Below are positions 14,001 through 28,200 of a DNA stretch of 64,000 nt, piece after piece. The number at the start of each line of letters is the position of its first letter. Position 1 is the first letter of the stretch. The DNA lies in the NCBI RefSeq assembly GCF_000699445.3, contig NC_067198.1:24377536-24441535 (forward strand). The letters are read 5' to 3'. The notes beneath the pieces are model-generated. The model searched no databases. It was not told where the DNA came from and saw nothing but the letters and a program-made list of their open reading frames with translations. This stretch comes from Schistosoma haematobium. Lineage: Eukaryota; Platyhelminthes; Trematoda; Strigeidida; Schistosomatidae. The position numbers and the translations under genes were made by a program.

Positions 14001-15712
14001 AAACATTCATATTTCTTCAGTAAGTTATGGGAATTCATACTGATGAGATTGATGAAAGCATCTCCAACTGAATCTTCCAGAAGTAAGCTCAAAGTACTTC
14101 TAGTTCTCTGGTCACTGAAAGAGAATTATATTGTTTTTATTTTACTGAATTTACTAACGTTAACAAGTCATTTTTAACCTTCTAGTTTAGCAGGAAACAT
14201 AACAAAACAATAACGTTTCTATAGTCAACAACCTGCAGACTTGGCGTCCAAAGGAAAAATTGTTTTTTTTAATTTGGCCAATGAAGGTTAGATTTTTCAC
14301 AGTTTAGCTAGAGCGTACGGTAGCACAAGATTCATGACCTTGTACACAGAGCGTCTCTTGATTTGAGTTTTCCGAAGACATCATTTCCTGTGCCAGCTGT
14401 TTTGTTATATATCCATTTACTTCACTTCATTTCTTAAAATATTTTGTATTACTATTCTTATAATATCTTCGACAAAAGCAATTAGGATGTTAATATATTG
14501 CTTTATAAGTGTATATGCTTAAATTTAATGAGTTAAGACTTTAAAATAATTATTAATTTGTTCTAACTCAAAATTGATAATAAAAGGTTAATTGAGTTTT
14601 ATTGGAAAAATTTATACAAAGAGAGTATTCATTACCTGATTAATTTCCATCCTTAAAATCTATGAAACATGTTAACATATGTTAATGTCGAAAATCCATG
14701 AATAACATAATCACAATTACGCTAAATTAACAATTGTGTGCTCCGGTTTTGAGCATTAGTTCCTTTCTCTCAATCTGCTAATTCGTATTAGGTCGGAGAC
14801 CAGAGTTTCTGGTGTTTTGTCATATGCATTTCATTTTCCTGTTACCTCGTTTGTTGTAGAGTGACGCTCTAATCAATAGATTGAAAATCACTTTCTAGTT
14901 TTGCACGTTCTTTCCCAGCATTCCTTTCTCAGTAGTCGCAATATGCACAAAAAGTGCATCTATATATTAATACTTGAGCATATATTTGTCATTGAGACGC
15001 AAAAAATCTTATCGTGCTGGTAATCACTTTGACCAAACTCTTAGTTCTGAATTTTGTTCTTACCTTATGATAAACATAGAATTGTATGGCGGTACTTGGA
15101 TAAATGCATGTATTCGTAGAACGGGCATATTTTGTAGTTAAAAAATTTAAAATTTGAACTAACAGATACTAAAGACAGTCTACCTAAGTGCAAGTACCAT
15201 TTCATAAGTCGAGAAGTTTTATGGTGTAAAATGTCGTACCAAAGTCCAAAGCTGGACTAAAAGCTTACTGATCCCGGACTTATGGTTGCTTCGAGATCCA
15301 TATTTTTTCGAAGCCTAATTTTGAATCAATCGAAATACTGCAATCCAAATATCTACTATTATCAACCATCTGAAATACCAGTGAAAGTTGTTTTTTAAGT
15401 GTATAAGAGAGTTAGTTATAATATCATTCTCATTAACTAGTTTACTGTGATAATCTTCCGCATGTTCTTTGGGTATACTTCATGAACTTTATTGAAAAAT
15501 CGCTCGCAGACTACACATCACTGTGTGACGATTCAAAAAGTGGATTTATAACTTCACTCGAAAATTCTTTACTTTTAGCACAGAGTAGACTTAAACATGC
15601 ATTGCCAATAAATTTATTTGATCCAAGAACCGCTTGTCACAAGTTATTCCCTACTGTGCTTTGTACACCTTTAAAGAAAAATACTGGTTCAAGAATTCGT
15701 ATTCGTAAATGA
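11048..15712 (+). CDS. Unidentified protein, C-terminal exons (partial)
   Basis: Three exons join in frame to a stop: 11048-11096 (tentative; NALHLLTLLKLRLVV), 13871-14019 (begins LQPLPNNCWQDMALMYRVV) and 15441-15712 (LPHVLWVYFMNFIEKSLADY, ending GSRIRIRK-stop). Boundaries are TAG|AC...TTG|GTATTA, AAG|T...TCA|GTAAGT and TAG|TT. Phases agree at both joins, codon use looks coding, and an AATAAA follows the stop by 93 nt. The visible ~154 residues are mostly helical-looking with no motif I recognise, so I assign no function. The basic tail (KKNTGSRIRIRK) could be a nuclear-targeting stretch, which is only a guess. Earlier exons must lie to the left. The first of the three exons is the weakest; the last two are the solid part. 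A SINE lies in the second intron. Confidence 0.55.
11645..11850 (+). repeat. Dispersed repeat A, copy 1 (LTR-like, 5' half)
   Basis: Aligns by eye with the blocks at 23,010-23,430 (same strand) and 21,215-21,600 (opposite strand). Shared landmarks are an AGCTTTATTTT string, a TTATTATxxTACGACTTAC string, CACAGCC, CAAATGTT with TATTTTATGGT, and GGTATATAAGCC. Similarity fades after the TATA-like string. The open frame across it is a by-product of the repeat. Confidence 0.6.
11856..13330. other. Intron/repeat-derived stretch without a supported gene
   Basis: A 101-codon open frame (11,868-12,173, plus) begins right after repeat A copy 1 and shows no recognisable domain. It is most likely repeat-derived. 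I see no further features up to the SINE at 13.33 kb. Confidence 0.35.
13330..13485 (-). repeat. tRNA-derived SINE with decayed hammerhead core
   Basis: The minus strand shows a tRNA-like head: an A-box-like TAGTGGTTTGGAGGTTAAG and a perfect pol III B box GGTTCGAATCC (plus-strand 13,406-13,416). These are followed by the schistosome SINE body with GTCCCACAATAGAGCAAAACG. The first hammerhead box is gone (GTGGATGCG in place of CTGATGAG) and the second is altered (GCAAAAC in place of CGAAAC). It is the best-preserved tRNA head in the window. Confidence 0.8.
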
Positions 15713-15804
15713 AATACTGCACTGTATTTCTCAAATTGGACGCCGGTTGACATTACGCATTTTAATCTGATTAATTTTGTCAGATAGTTATCATAAACCA
15801 GTGT

Positions 15805-15810
15805 AATAAA
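15805..15810 (+). promoter_or_regulatory. Polyadenylation signal AATAAA
   Basis: Canonical hexamer 93 nt after the stop at 15,712, followed by a T-rich run and TGTGTTTGTGT, a GU-rich downstream element. It supports 15,712 as the true 3' end of the unidentified gene. Confidence 0.65.
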
Positions 15811-16260
15811 ACGCTTTTTTGTGTTTGTGTAATTATGGTTGACTTATCAGACCCAGGAAATTCTATATAAGAAAGCTGAGAAACACGAAAGCCACCGTGT
15901 AAAAATCGTCTGGTTATTGCTATTCATATGATCAAAAAAGTTGAACACGGTAGATTGGTACAAGGAAAATATTTCTTTGACTATTCACAAGCATGCTAAA
16001 TGCTGATTAATGACTTCTCTGGTCCGTTCAAATTCGTAAATCAGAATGTTTGCCAATGAGTATTGAAAGCCACTTGAACCATTGTTTGTTTATTTCGAAA
16101 CCATTAATTACCGCTTCAGCTGGTCTTCTTCTCTCATTGTTTCTTTCGCTAAATTATGCTGCAAATCATTTTGCTTTGTGTTTATTGGTTTTTAGTCTAT
16201 GATTTCCGTTAATTATTGATATCTCGCCCTATAATTCGAATATATGCGTGACTTATCATA
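15811..16260. other. Short intergenic spacer between two same-strand genes
   Basis: Only 450 nt separate the polyA signal of the upstream gene from the ATG of the CUB/LDLa receptor gene. It must hold any promoter and 5' UTR of the latter. No clear TATA or other motif is visible. Confidence 0.4.
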
Positions 16261-19200
16261 ATGAACAGCTTTCTGTCCACTTATATATATGCCTTTCTGC
16301 TGTGGATTTATTCTGTGAGGTCGAAGACAATCAAAAGTAAGTTTATGTTATGCCTACTGATTACTTTAGATGAAACTTTAAATGCATCTTTACTAAAAGA
16401 GATAACAAAGTGATGAGTGGATATTTTATTCATTTAGCTGAAAAAACTATCTGCTCCGCAAAGTGATAGATCAAGATGCATTTGCTGATCTGACAGATAA
16501 TCATTGTGCAGAACCCACACAAATTATGTATATATCATAAACGTAAAGTATTGCAAAATATTTAATACTCCTAGCAAGGGAGTTTTTAGTTTATCTGCCT
16601 ACTGGGAATGAGTTCTAGTTGAGGATCCGAAAAATTTCACCAAACCAAATTAAGGATTATGCCTATATTTATTATCTTGGCTCCTTTTTTCTTGGAGCTT
16701 CATTTTTAGAAATAGTGGGAGATTCATACACTACAAATTAGATAAGGTTTGCAGTTTCAAATTTAGGAAGCTGTTAGTTTATGAAACGGAGTTTCGCTTT
16801 GAGAAACCTTAGTTCAAGATATTAGTTTAGACTAAATCATCATTATTCTGTGAATGCATCAACAAACATACCGTAATGCGCTATCGCTGAGTATTTAAGG
16901 TTTTACAGCTTTCATCGTTATTTGGTTTCGTATAAGTTTCTAAGAGGACGCTAAACTACAGCGCTGTTGCTAACATAAGATTCATAGTGATCAAGCACAT
17001 CAATCTATTTTCCTGTAATGAAATCTAAAATATACAGTTATACACCAAAAGTTTTTAATATGTCTGATTTCATGAGAGAAATATGTTTGCTATTATAAAT
17101 TCATTTAAGTATGAGATTGACCAGTTATTCAAAATCACATGATAACTTTTCCGATCGTTTAATTTGCTTTACAAAAAGTATCAAGTATGGTGTTTATTTG
17201 TCTTAATTTATATGAACGGCCAAATCATGTTGACAAATATGTTGATGTAGTCAAGTTCTGCCATATGGCAATGTTCATTCATTACCAGTGGTTCATAATT
17301 ACCTTACTTGATACAAGTCAGTTAGTTACTTATTAAACGAAACAATTTTTAGTGAAGATATCTAGTTGGTTTGATGCCTGTAACTTCTACATCTAACTGA
17401 TGGACCTAGAATTTTCTATCGATAACGTTTATATGTAACAATTCTTCTGTGTACTGACCCAAGAATTTAAGGTTTAAATGTAAATTTACCACACCTATGT
17501 TGTACAAAACAGTAATTAATGTAAGTAGTGCATATGAGCTCCATATTTAAGTATCGGTTAGGAATTTTCTCGCCTAAAGGTTCATAGAAATATGATTCAT
17601 TTATGACTTATTGTTTGTCAGTTGACACTATCAAGTTGTTTGAAGAATTTTTACCACACATCTAGTAATTATGAAGAAATATTTTTAATTTTGTACGTAC
17701 AATTATATTTTTGTAAATATTATGGAATCGAAGAAAATTATAATTTTCCGTTGGACGTTGATGAAGTAACTTATCTCGAAAATTCACATCACTGCTGCTC
17801 ATTTATTAGATGGAATTTATTTCCGTAGAATATATACAAAGTCAAATAAAGAACCCTAAAACTATTCAACGTTTACCATAAATTTCAAGAGTAGTGCTTT
17901 TAAAAATCTACTTTAAGTTATTTTTTTTCTAAACAGTTGACACACAGGATTGTTTTGGATTGCCAGAAAATCCATTCATTATCTTTGGTGCAGTGGTTTC
18001 ACATACACGCGCAATCGGCAGAACTCTGTGTTATTTCCAACCGTCAGAACAAAATCAGTATTTGAGTATTTATCCTACGAAATTAGTATTACCTAGCCAA
18101 TTTGGAACGTGTCCAGTTATACAGATCAAAGAATTCACATCTGTTAGAGATGAACTAATTGATAATAGTGACGTAAATATGATTATACCAATGAAAGTCC
18201 CTGATGATACTAAGTTAATTGTAAGTGTTTATTCTGGTAACAAAAATAGTTTTACAGGTCTTATATTCTTGTTTATTGGTCATGTTTCAGGGTAATTTCA
18301 TTTCAAAACATACCTTAATATATGATGTTTGTTTAAAAGACAGATAATTGATTAAGGAAGTTTTGCCAAAAACGCTCATTTGTTTCACAAATGTAATCTG
18401 AATTTCCAAGTTTCATTATAAATTATGTAGTGATATCTACCCTTTAACGAAATTCCAGTCGATTCAGTAATCCAACTGAGGACCTTACAGTTTTATCCTC
18501 AAGAAAATATGTCTATTTTCTACAAGATTTATAATCAAGTACAACAAAAGCAACGCATAGATCTATATGAAACATTTTCTGACAGTCTATAGAAGCATGT
18601 TTAATTAAGCTATTATAAATCTGAATAAAAATAAGTATGAAAGCTTCCGCTTTGATTCTACATCTTACCCTTGCGAATTCTACAGTAAAGATACCATAGA
18701 AAAACAGTCTACATTCTATCTTATTCAGAGCTCACACAACAATAATTTATGATTCAAGTCTTAACTGGTCTACTTGGTTAATCGGTTGAACATAAGACTA
18801 TCCCTTCAATCCATAATCTGTGAATAAGCACTCTGTGACTCTACTCTAAAAATACTAAATACTGATAGCTTAGTGTTGATCAAACTTGATAAAAGTTATG
18901 GTGTTGATCTAACGAATAGATCTAAATACATAGAGAAATTTGTTTTGAGTTCGAAGAATTAATACGAATCCTATACTGCGATTCAAAGTAATAACTATAC
19001 TGCAACATCAAAGAGCCGTATGAATAGACAAAACTGAAGAAGTACATATACAGAGAAGTAATTGATCTTGCTTTATCAGGTAATTTGTAGGGTTTGGAAG
19101 CAATGGGTACTGAACTCGAGCTTTAATGTGAATATTAACACTGAGGCGAAGGTACAGACAACCGACGAATTTCAAAGAAGATGAAAAATACTTATTTCCC

Positions 19201-22200
19201 ATGGCAAGCCAAAACTCAAAATGTAATCATACCATCTATAGCCTAGATTACTTATCTAATATTGAATATCTATTTGGCAGTGCCTTGACCAAATACTTTC
19301 CCTTCTTTTTCTGTGTGTTTGTGTGTATTTAGTTTCAAGCCAACTGTACGAATTATCCTTCTATGCTAGATAAGGTCGTGCATACATCATCATCAAATCT
19401 AAAAATACAAATTTTATTTGACCCAGCTAATTCTGCTGCATCAGATGTTGCCTATCAATTTGTAATATCATCATACGGTAATTTAAACTATTTCGTTATC
19501 TATTTACATAATAGAGTTTGTGAATCGATCATTAATTAGAGAGATAGTTTCGACTAATTCTAAAATAACTTATCTAAGCATTTCATTCTTTATCTTCTAA
19601 GTATAAATAGGTAAAAACTCTCTTCTAATGCAACTCGATACTACGCATATACCTTATACCCCATCATTGGTTTTCTTCACTCAGTCAGTCATAAGTAACT
19701 TAAAACACGGAAGGCATGTTAATCATGTTCAATTCGCTACGTCATGTAATCACGACAAGATAAAATCATTAAAATGAATATGAAAGTAGTAGAAGCATTT
19801 GTAGTGTCGATTGTATTAAAAATTATTATTGAGAATACTAATCGAGAAGAGAGAATGAATTCTCAGAATGAAAAGTAGAAAGAAATTTTAAGCTCACAAT
19901 TTAGAAGACTGATGGTAAATTTATCCACTTAGCTTTATCCAATAAATAATTAATTGCATCTTTCTGTATTTTATTTGTGAAATGGTTAAAATAATCATAC
20001 TCTTTCATGCTTAGAAAATAAACATGTTTTTAGATTTATCAAAACAAATCGTAAATATAAAATGAGTGTGCTACAACGTGATTATTGAACTGATGAAGTT
20101 ATAGGATAAGTTAAAGTCTAATTGTTATTTGTCAGGTTTATCAGGATGACAGTATATGCACTTTCCAGTCAGCTTGAAAGGACGACAAATAAGGAAAAAA
20201 TTATATAGATTGTTATTTGTGGAAGTGTTTGTTTTTACCGACGCTTTAACACCAACCTGGACATCATCATCACATCTTTACGAAAGTGTTTGAATATTTA
20301 ACTTATATACAAACCAAAAAGTTGTATAATTCGATTTACGGTTATTTCGCTAACTACTTACTTTTATTTAAAAGAACTGAACTTGCTTTATTTCAGACAA
20401 GGTACTTCTCACGCGATTCGAATCAGGGAATCAAGCTTCTGATTTTTTCAAGTAAATAGTAAACATTGAACCCTTTTAAGAGGTTATCAGTTCCATGGAC
20501 TTGATTTTCCGGTTGTCAATAATCAGGACCATATTACTCAGTTTGTTTCAGGACTTATAGATTTTGATAAATACCCTCACGTTACCTTCATTCACATCTC
20601 GGTTAGATTTTGGATAGTAGTTAGCAATGGAATTTATGATAACCGCCCCGTGTTTTGTTATTTTCGATACAGGGTTGGAGACTCATTGGAACCATGAACT
20701 TCGGGTGCATATTTATTTAGCTGTTGATTCCTAAATAAAACAGATCATCTATCTATAACTTCAATGTTAAACACTGTTCTACATTTAATGTTTACCACAT
20801 AATATTATGGGAATATTCGATTATCAAATAAATAGTAAAAAAGTGAAAAAATTTCCGTAATTTCTGGGGTTTTTTTAATAGGAAGTTTGACTTTTAAAGA
20901 CGAGTCACCAACCTTGTATGTTTAAAATTATTAGTCTCCTTCAACAAATAAATGTAAATCACATAGTCCTGTCTTTTTTAAGCCACTATCAACAAATATA
21001 CCAACTCCATTACTGTATTCACCGCACTATCAATAGGCTATTTCAATTTTTTCTTACACTTTCGATCAGCATATCAGGAAGTCAGATAGCTAGGTCATAA
21101 GCATTTTTATCATTTGAATAAGCAACATAAAATGCAAAGTCACAGCACACTTTGATTTATGAATCTTTGTAGTTGCATAACTAAGATCTGTGTACTGGTA
21201 TAGCCCTGTTAATATATCGCGCGATACGGTTGCTCATTAGAGTCACAAACCTACTGACCGGACCAATGACGCCTAAGTCAGCAGGAGCAGCCGAGAGTCA
21301 CCTCTGAGTTCTTATTGGTTCTTGAGGTAGTAGCTTTTCGTTTAACCCAGTTTAGAACACAAATCTCAGCCTCCGTTCCATCGAACCACATATATTTCAA
21401 ACATACTTGGTTTATATACAAGTAAATCAGACCACAGCACACCGTAAAATAGAAAATAACATTTGTACAAGAACAAAAAAAGGCTGTGATTGTGAGAAAC
21501 TGTGACTAATAGATTGAAAAGAACTTGAGAACAGTAAATCGTATAACAGTAACTAATATGTCAAATAAAAGCTTATGATAAAATGAATATAATTATGGAC
21601 ATAATATAGTTACTTAATAGGTTATACAATAAGAAAATATGTTAATATTAGTCCATAAATAATTCCTGACGGTTGCCATTCATTTATTCTCGTCCGCATA
21701 TAACAAAATATTCATTAAAATTATTTTTAAACTAATTGCGCATCACTATTTTATTATCGATTTTCGACACAAAAATCCTAAACAAAATTTATTTAACTTT
21801 TAGCAATTTTTAAAAGAAAAACATCTTATTTCATAGGTCGCTACTGAGTCATTTCGTCTGGTTGTTATAAAAAAAAACGTGGATCATTTGACTTGGATAA
21901 ATTTTTTAAATATTCTGATCACTAAAACATGAACTTTTTAATGAGAAGCATATGAACTTCCAGACACTTTTTATCATATTAATAAGAGTCTTATTTCGTA
22001 AATTTCATAAATCTTCTTCGTGCGTACAATAGTACGCACTTATTACATGAATCATTCTACTGCAACATTAGATGAATAATTTACACTTACATGATTCAAT
22101 CAGCGTTATAACGAAATGAGAACTGTATATTAAATTCGTAATTAAATTTATAACACCCTACAAGTAAATATCATATTTTATTATAGACTACACATGATAA

Positions 22201-25200
22201 AATTATGTGTAATTACGTTTGTACAGTTTAAAAAATGCCATTGTCTGAAAGAACATTTCCTTTACTGAAACGTCTACATTCTTTCTATTGTTTCATTGAA
22301 TTCATGAACCGATCAGTGCTAGGTAACCACTGAAAATCTAGAAGCACTAGATGGCCGTTTTGTCTTAGTAAGGGACTCCTCAGCAGTATGAATCCACAAA
22401 CATGCATGCGGTATTCGAACCCAGGACCTTTAGTTTTGCTCGAATCATTTAATTGTTCTTAGCTTAGATGGTGTAAGTAAAGAACGTCTCATTGATAACT
22501 CTCTTAAAAAGGGGTAGTTTTCACCTATTGTTGATTGGGTTAATTTGTTTTCAGGCAAACTAGTATCTATGATCACTATAAAATTGTACTTATTTAGAAT
22601 GAACTTCCCAATTTCACAAGATTCGTTTGCATGAAGTATATTCTCCACTGAAAACTTGTACTACACTATTTCGGCATTATGCATATTTTATCTGTGCAAC
22701 AGTTGACAATTGAGTAGTTTTAGATCTCCCCTATTTCTATCTCATTTATATTTCTGGTGACTCAGTTGATATTTAAGTAATATTTAAATTTCTTCTTAGC
22801 GGGAGAATCTAGAAGTAACTACACAACTGAAAAAACTGAGTTCAGTGTCTGAATGACTGGTGATAATGAAAATTACTATTTTTTATTGAAATATTTGTTC
22901 TACAGTGTTATATCCGAGCGAAGATTAAATCACGAATAACTTCTGAGAATTATTAATGGACTAATATTATTTATATATTCTTATGGTATAACTATTCAAT
23001 AATTAGATTATGTATATTTATATTCCTCTTATTGTAAGCTTTATTTTGACCTGTGATTTATTATTGTACGATTTACTGTTCTTAAGCTATGTTCAGTTTA
23101 TTGACTACTGCCTCCCACGTTCACAGCCATTTTTTGGCTTTATTGTGTATGAATGTTATTTCCTATTTTATGGTGCGTTGCGGTCTGTTTGGTTGATATA
23201 TAAACCCAGTATGTCTGAAATAAATGATTCGATTCGCATAGCGGGAGCTGGTATTGGTGTTCTGGACTCAAGTGGACGGGCTAGGCGGACATAGGACCAA
23301 TAAAGACGCTGGGCTGCCCATACCGGTCGAACGTCATTGATTTGGCACAGTGCTAAGATTGTATAAGTCGTATTTTGATTGGTGGATTAATCACGTGATA
23401 AGAGGCCGGACCAAAAGTCACAACATACAGTATTATTTCTTGCAATCTTTTTCATTTAATTCTAGTAATTATTATCAGTCTTTCATTCACAGTTTAGTAA
23501 TACTCCGTAGTAGGTTTGTCAAATCCTAAAACCTCTCTGTCATTAATGCATAAAAGTTCGAGTTTCGAAAATTAAGATATTTTAACCATATGACAATATA
23601 TTCTTTGATATTAGTTGATAATGGTTATAAAAAATTGTATTTGAAGTAATCGTTTGTACAAGCACATTCAAATGTTGCTTTTGAGTAGAGTAATACTATT
23701 AAACATAATGGATCAAATGAATTCTTTGTACTGGTAAACAATGTTTATATCTTTAGTTCATTTTAAGTGACATTACAACGCACTTTCATGCTATTTACTA
23801 TCACTACTTGCGTCTATGTGATTTCATTATATGTACTATTGCTTTGATAATAAGCAAAACGATTATATCGACATCCAATTGATTTCCTAAATTCTTAATT
23901 ATAATAATTTACTGGCGTATTTGTTTATTTCGATTAGAACCATCCAATGAAAATGAGGCATTATCCATAGAACTTAACCGATCAAAAAAAGGAGGGATAT
24001 TAGGGAAATATAGACTACCTGAATTGGTCTGGATCACATAATAAGAAAGTTAGATCGAACCATATGAGTAAATTTCGAAAAAATAGAAAGGGTAGAAATT
24101 TATAAATTTCACTCCCCAGCACCCCATTCCGTACGAAACTTGTCAGCCTTCACCCGGAAAAATGAATCTTGTTGAAAATTCGTTTTCAGTTACGTTTTAT
24201 TTGTCTCAAGTTTATAGACCTTAACTAGAGTATGAAGTTCAACAATGTCGACTGTGAGGTAGTTACCCACCGAAGACAATGGAAGATGATTGCTCAATAT
24301 CTTGAATTGGTGGTTTAACATTGATGGATTCATAATCTCAATTAAAACTCCATCTCCACAATCCTATACTGATAAATACTGAATAGAAGTTTAATAAATC
24401 CACCTATATTTTCTCTTTTTGATCAGAATAAAACTATAACTTAATAATTGCTTGAATAATGCCTGACGTATTATTGCATTCAAGTAGTATGGTAGCCGTG
24501 TAATGATTTCAGTCTGAAATCTAGTATATTTTCATGCAACCAAATGTTTTTGTCATAAAAGGTAAATTGCTAACTTATATATTAATCATGATGGGTTTTT
24601 TTCAAAAGTATATGATGGGATTCAACCGGTTATCCACAAAAACGGATGAAATTAATTGCTTCTATTCGACCAATAGGAACTGCCAATCCCGTGTGTAAAA
24701 TTAAAAGCAGTGCATTCAGTTGTCACTATAACGACATCATATAACTTGTCCCACTGACAAAAAATTACATAATTAAATACATTTTTCCATTGACTTTTTA
24801 CATCAGCAGGAAGTTCATCTCACAGGATAATTTACTACTTATCAGTTATTGTTATATAAATTTTATTATTAATCGCTTCGTTAACTTCTTATAATTGACA
24901 TGAATTAACAGTTTTAGGACCATCATATAACTGTCCATCAGATACATTTCGTTGTTGGGATGCGGCTACTAATTGCATACCCGATTCTCTGACATGTGAC
25001 ACAATTGCAAATTGTCATGATGGATCCGATGAAAATGGTTATTTGTGTAAGTGTAGTATAGTAGTGAATATTTCTCTCATCTTTTTACTAGTATAGTTTA
25101 CTTAATAAAATTCGTAATGATGTTATGAAAAAACCCATAATTCTAATCAGTATCTTTTAGTGTTGGATGGATTATAGTCAGTTTGTAAAATAAAAATATG

Positions 25201-28200
25201 TTCGAATCAAGTTATTCTATGAATATTTAAAGATTAATTTCGATGGGTCTTCATCAAAAAGGTACTCACATTATTGATTATATGAGTGAAAAATATTAAG
25301 AATTTGCCAACTGAATTAATCAAATGCTACTTTACGCATTTATGACTCTCACATCACTTCTGACTTAAAGATTATGTCATCAACTAGTGGAATGTTTTAA
25401 ATGTTAAACTGTGTACTCGTGGAGAATTGTTCGACTGCTAATAAATATATTCTTCTAATATTCAGATTAGCTTTAACGAAATGTTGAAGTTGATCTTTGT
25501 TAATTGAAGTTTGTTAATTATTGATTGCCGTGAATACCTTGGTATATATTATTTGGTGTTGAATGAATGTTAATGAGCAAATGATGTTTTTCAAGCCGTT
25601 CAAATAAATATCCCTTCATTTTGATCGGACTTCAACCTTCTTACCTCTTAACTAATTGGTATAATGATTGCCACTGATCCAGATCCATTAAAAACAATGT
25701 ATACAGCTCTTAAATTATGTGAATCTGATCGTAATTGTGTAGTCTATTAACATTTCACGTTTACGTCCAAGATCGATCATTTCTTTTTGTATTTCACTCA
25801 CAGAATTGGAAACTACTCAGCTTGGTAGGATTTGGCTAGGTGTGTAGTTTTATTGGATATTCTTCCAATTCGAAACGAGTTCCATAAATAATTCCCTGCG
25901 CAATGGAAGAGAAAAACGTCTCGTAAGGAAGATTTGTTTTGGTAAAGACTCCAGAAGATTTAAATCAAAACCAAGTTTATACTGATCCAACTTAGTGGTT
26001 ATTAATCATAGAAATTATCAAGCTGAACAACCATTACTTGAACGCGAAATACCATTGAATATTATACTTAATAAAGCTAAAGTGAACGAAAAATCACGAT
26101 GTATCAGTTAATAAAAATTGTTATGTTGGGTAGAAGTTTACATTGAATCAATTCAAGGTCAAATGGATAGAAATCCTACTTAAAATTAATACATAATCTT
26201 TCCCTTAATTAGTGGCTAATAGATTATATTGAGATTTAAGATCCACAATATGACTATAAGAAAAGTTAGTGATTAGACGAATTTTTGAATTTTTTCCATT
26301 CAACATAGGTACTGGAAGAATCAACGGTATCCCTATTCCATTATTTGCAATTATTATAACTAGTAAGTAACGGGTTGAAATTAAAATAAATAATTAAACA
26401 TAGTATTCTGACATTCAATAATTCTGTCTGTTTGTTTTATACCTTCTTTATTTGGATAAAAAAGCTACAACTGACAGTAAAAAGGACAGTACAAATTAGA
26501 TTTCAACTCCTGATATGATAAGTTTGTGTTGTAATAAACGATAATTCAGTCCAGGAAACTATAATTGAAATACTAACTTCGTTACAATAAGACCGTAATG
26601 TACCGTATATATATATATATCATTCGTTTGATGGTTACATAATGACTTATTCAGCTCATTGATAACTGAATCTGTTAAACATTCACGTAACATTTCAAGA
26701 TATAGCTGTATCAACTTACTCATACTTTAAAATTTAGAAAAACCCCATATCGTGAATCAGAATAACATTCATATTATTCAGACTTTTTCAAATTCCTATT
26801 AGTTTACGTATAACAGAGAAATCCTATTTAAAGTATATTCATTTAATTACGTACAGTAGTAATATATACTGCTATATATCATGATATTTTGAGCACTAAT
26901 CAATCTTTGTTCAAACTTCGTTTCATGTACCCTATTTCTAGTTTCTATTGTAAATTATTCTGAATGCAATCCTACAAGAAAGTGGGTGTTTTGCAATCAC
27001 CAGGACACTACTACAACTAGTATCCAGTTGTTATCATTAGCATAACTTAAGAAAACCACTGTGTGGGACATAAATTTTTAAATAGAGTATCAATTCTCAG
27101 GGATTTGTGGGTCCAGTATATAGATATTACTGAATTGCCACATAGTCTACAATAATAATTCAGTACTTATCTTCGTTTCAAAGGATACATCATTGTTATT
27201 GTTATCTCAGCTATGAGGTACTGTAACAAAGAATACTAGTGAAGTACCTAATAAAATAAATAACTAGTATTTAATACCGCTATATTTGTTATTCTCACAA
27301 TCCAAGTCACTTTCTATGGGGATATGCAATGTATTATTGTTTACTTCAGTTAACTGAGTTTAAATTCTATGTTTTAAAACAATTTATTTTACCGATCACC
27401 CTACTGATTTATAGTAAATATCATGTTCTCTTCTGTATTATTCTAGTATCAATTTTTGGACTTATTCTTTTGGTTTTAACTATTGTATTTGTTATTCGCA
27501 AACAAAGGAAGCATAAGCGCAAAACAGAGCAAACGTAAGTTATGACGATTACACCATGTATGTTTTCGTAGTAAACATTTTATATCCTTTGTTTGATCAG
27601 CAGTATTTTATTTGTCTTAAAAATAAAGTCAGCTGTATTATTATTTTAAACTGATTTTTTGAAGCTGTAGCTGATAACATTTTCCAGCTGAATAATGAAA
27701 GTATCTTTCATCATTATAAGACGGTGAAACGTTCGAGAACTTATCGACTTCTAAGTGCTTTTAATCTATTTCTAACACAAAAATGATTCATGGAATAGGC
27801 TCTATTTTTCATCAATGTTATTCTGTACTATACAGTTTCATGAAGTCTAAAAGGATGAATAGTTAAATTAACTTCACAAAAACTCCGTGTTTAATAAACT
27901 TCAGGAAATAATGGGTGTTTGTATATTAAGAAAGAAATTCCTATTCAGGATTGTAAAGATCATGATGTAAGTGGTGATCTAGAAAATCTTTCGAGTTTTG
28001 TTTAGAATAAAATATATTGAGTATTCACTTACACATCCGATAAAAATTCATTTGATAGCTGCGTAATATCTGATAACTATCTTAACTTTCGAATATTCAG
28101 TATCTTGTCTTTGAAAACAATACCATTTAACCATTGAGTCAGAATCTAACAGTTAATATTTTCAAATTCAGTTAGTGTTGTTATATAGTGCCAACGTTTA

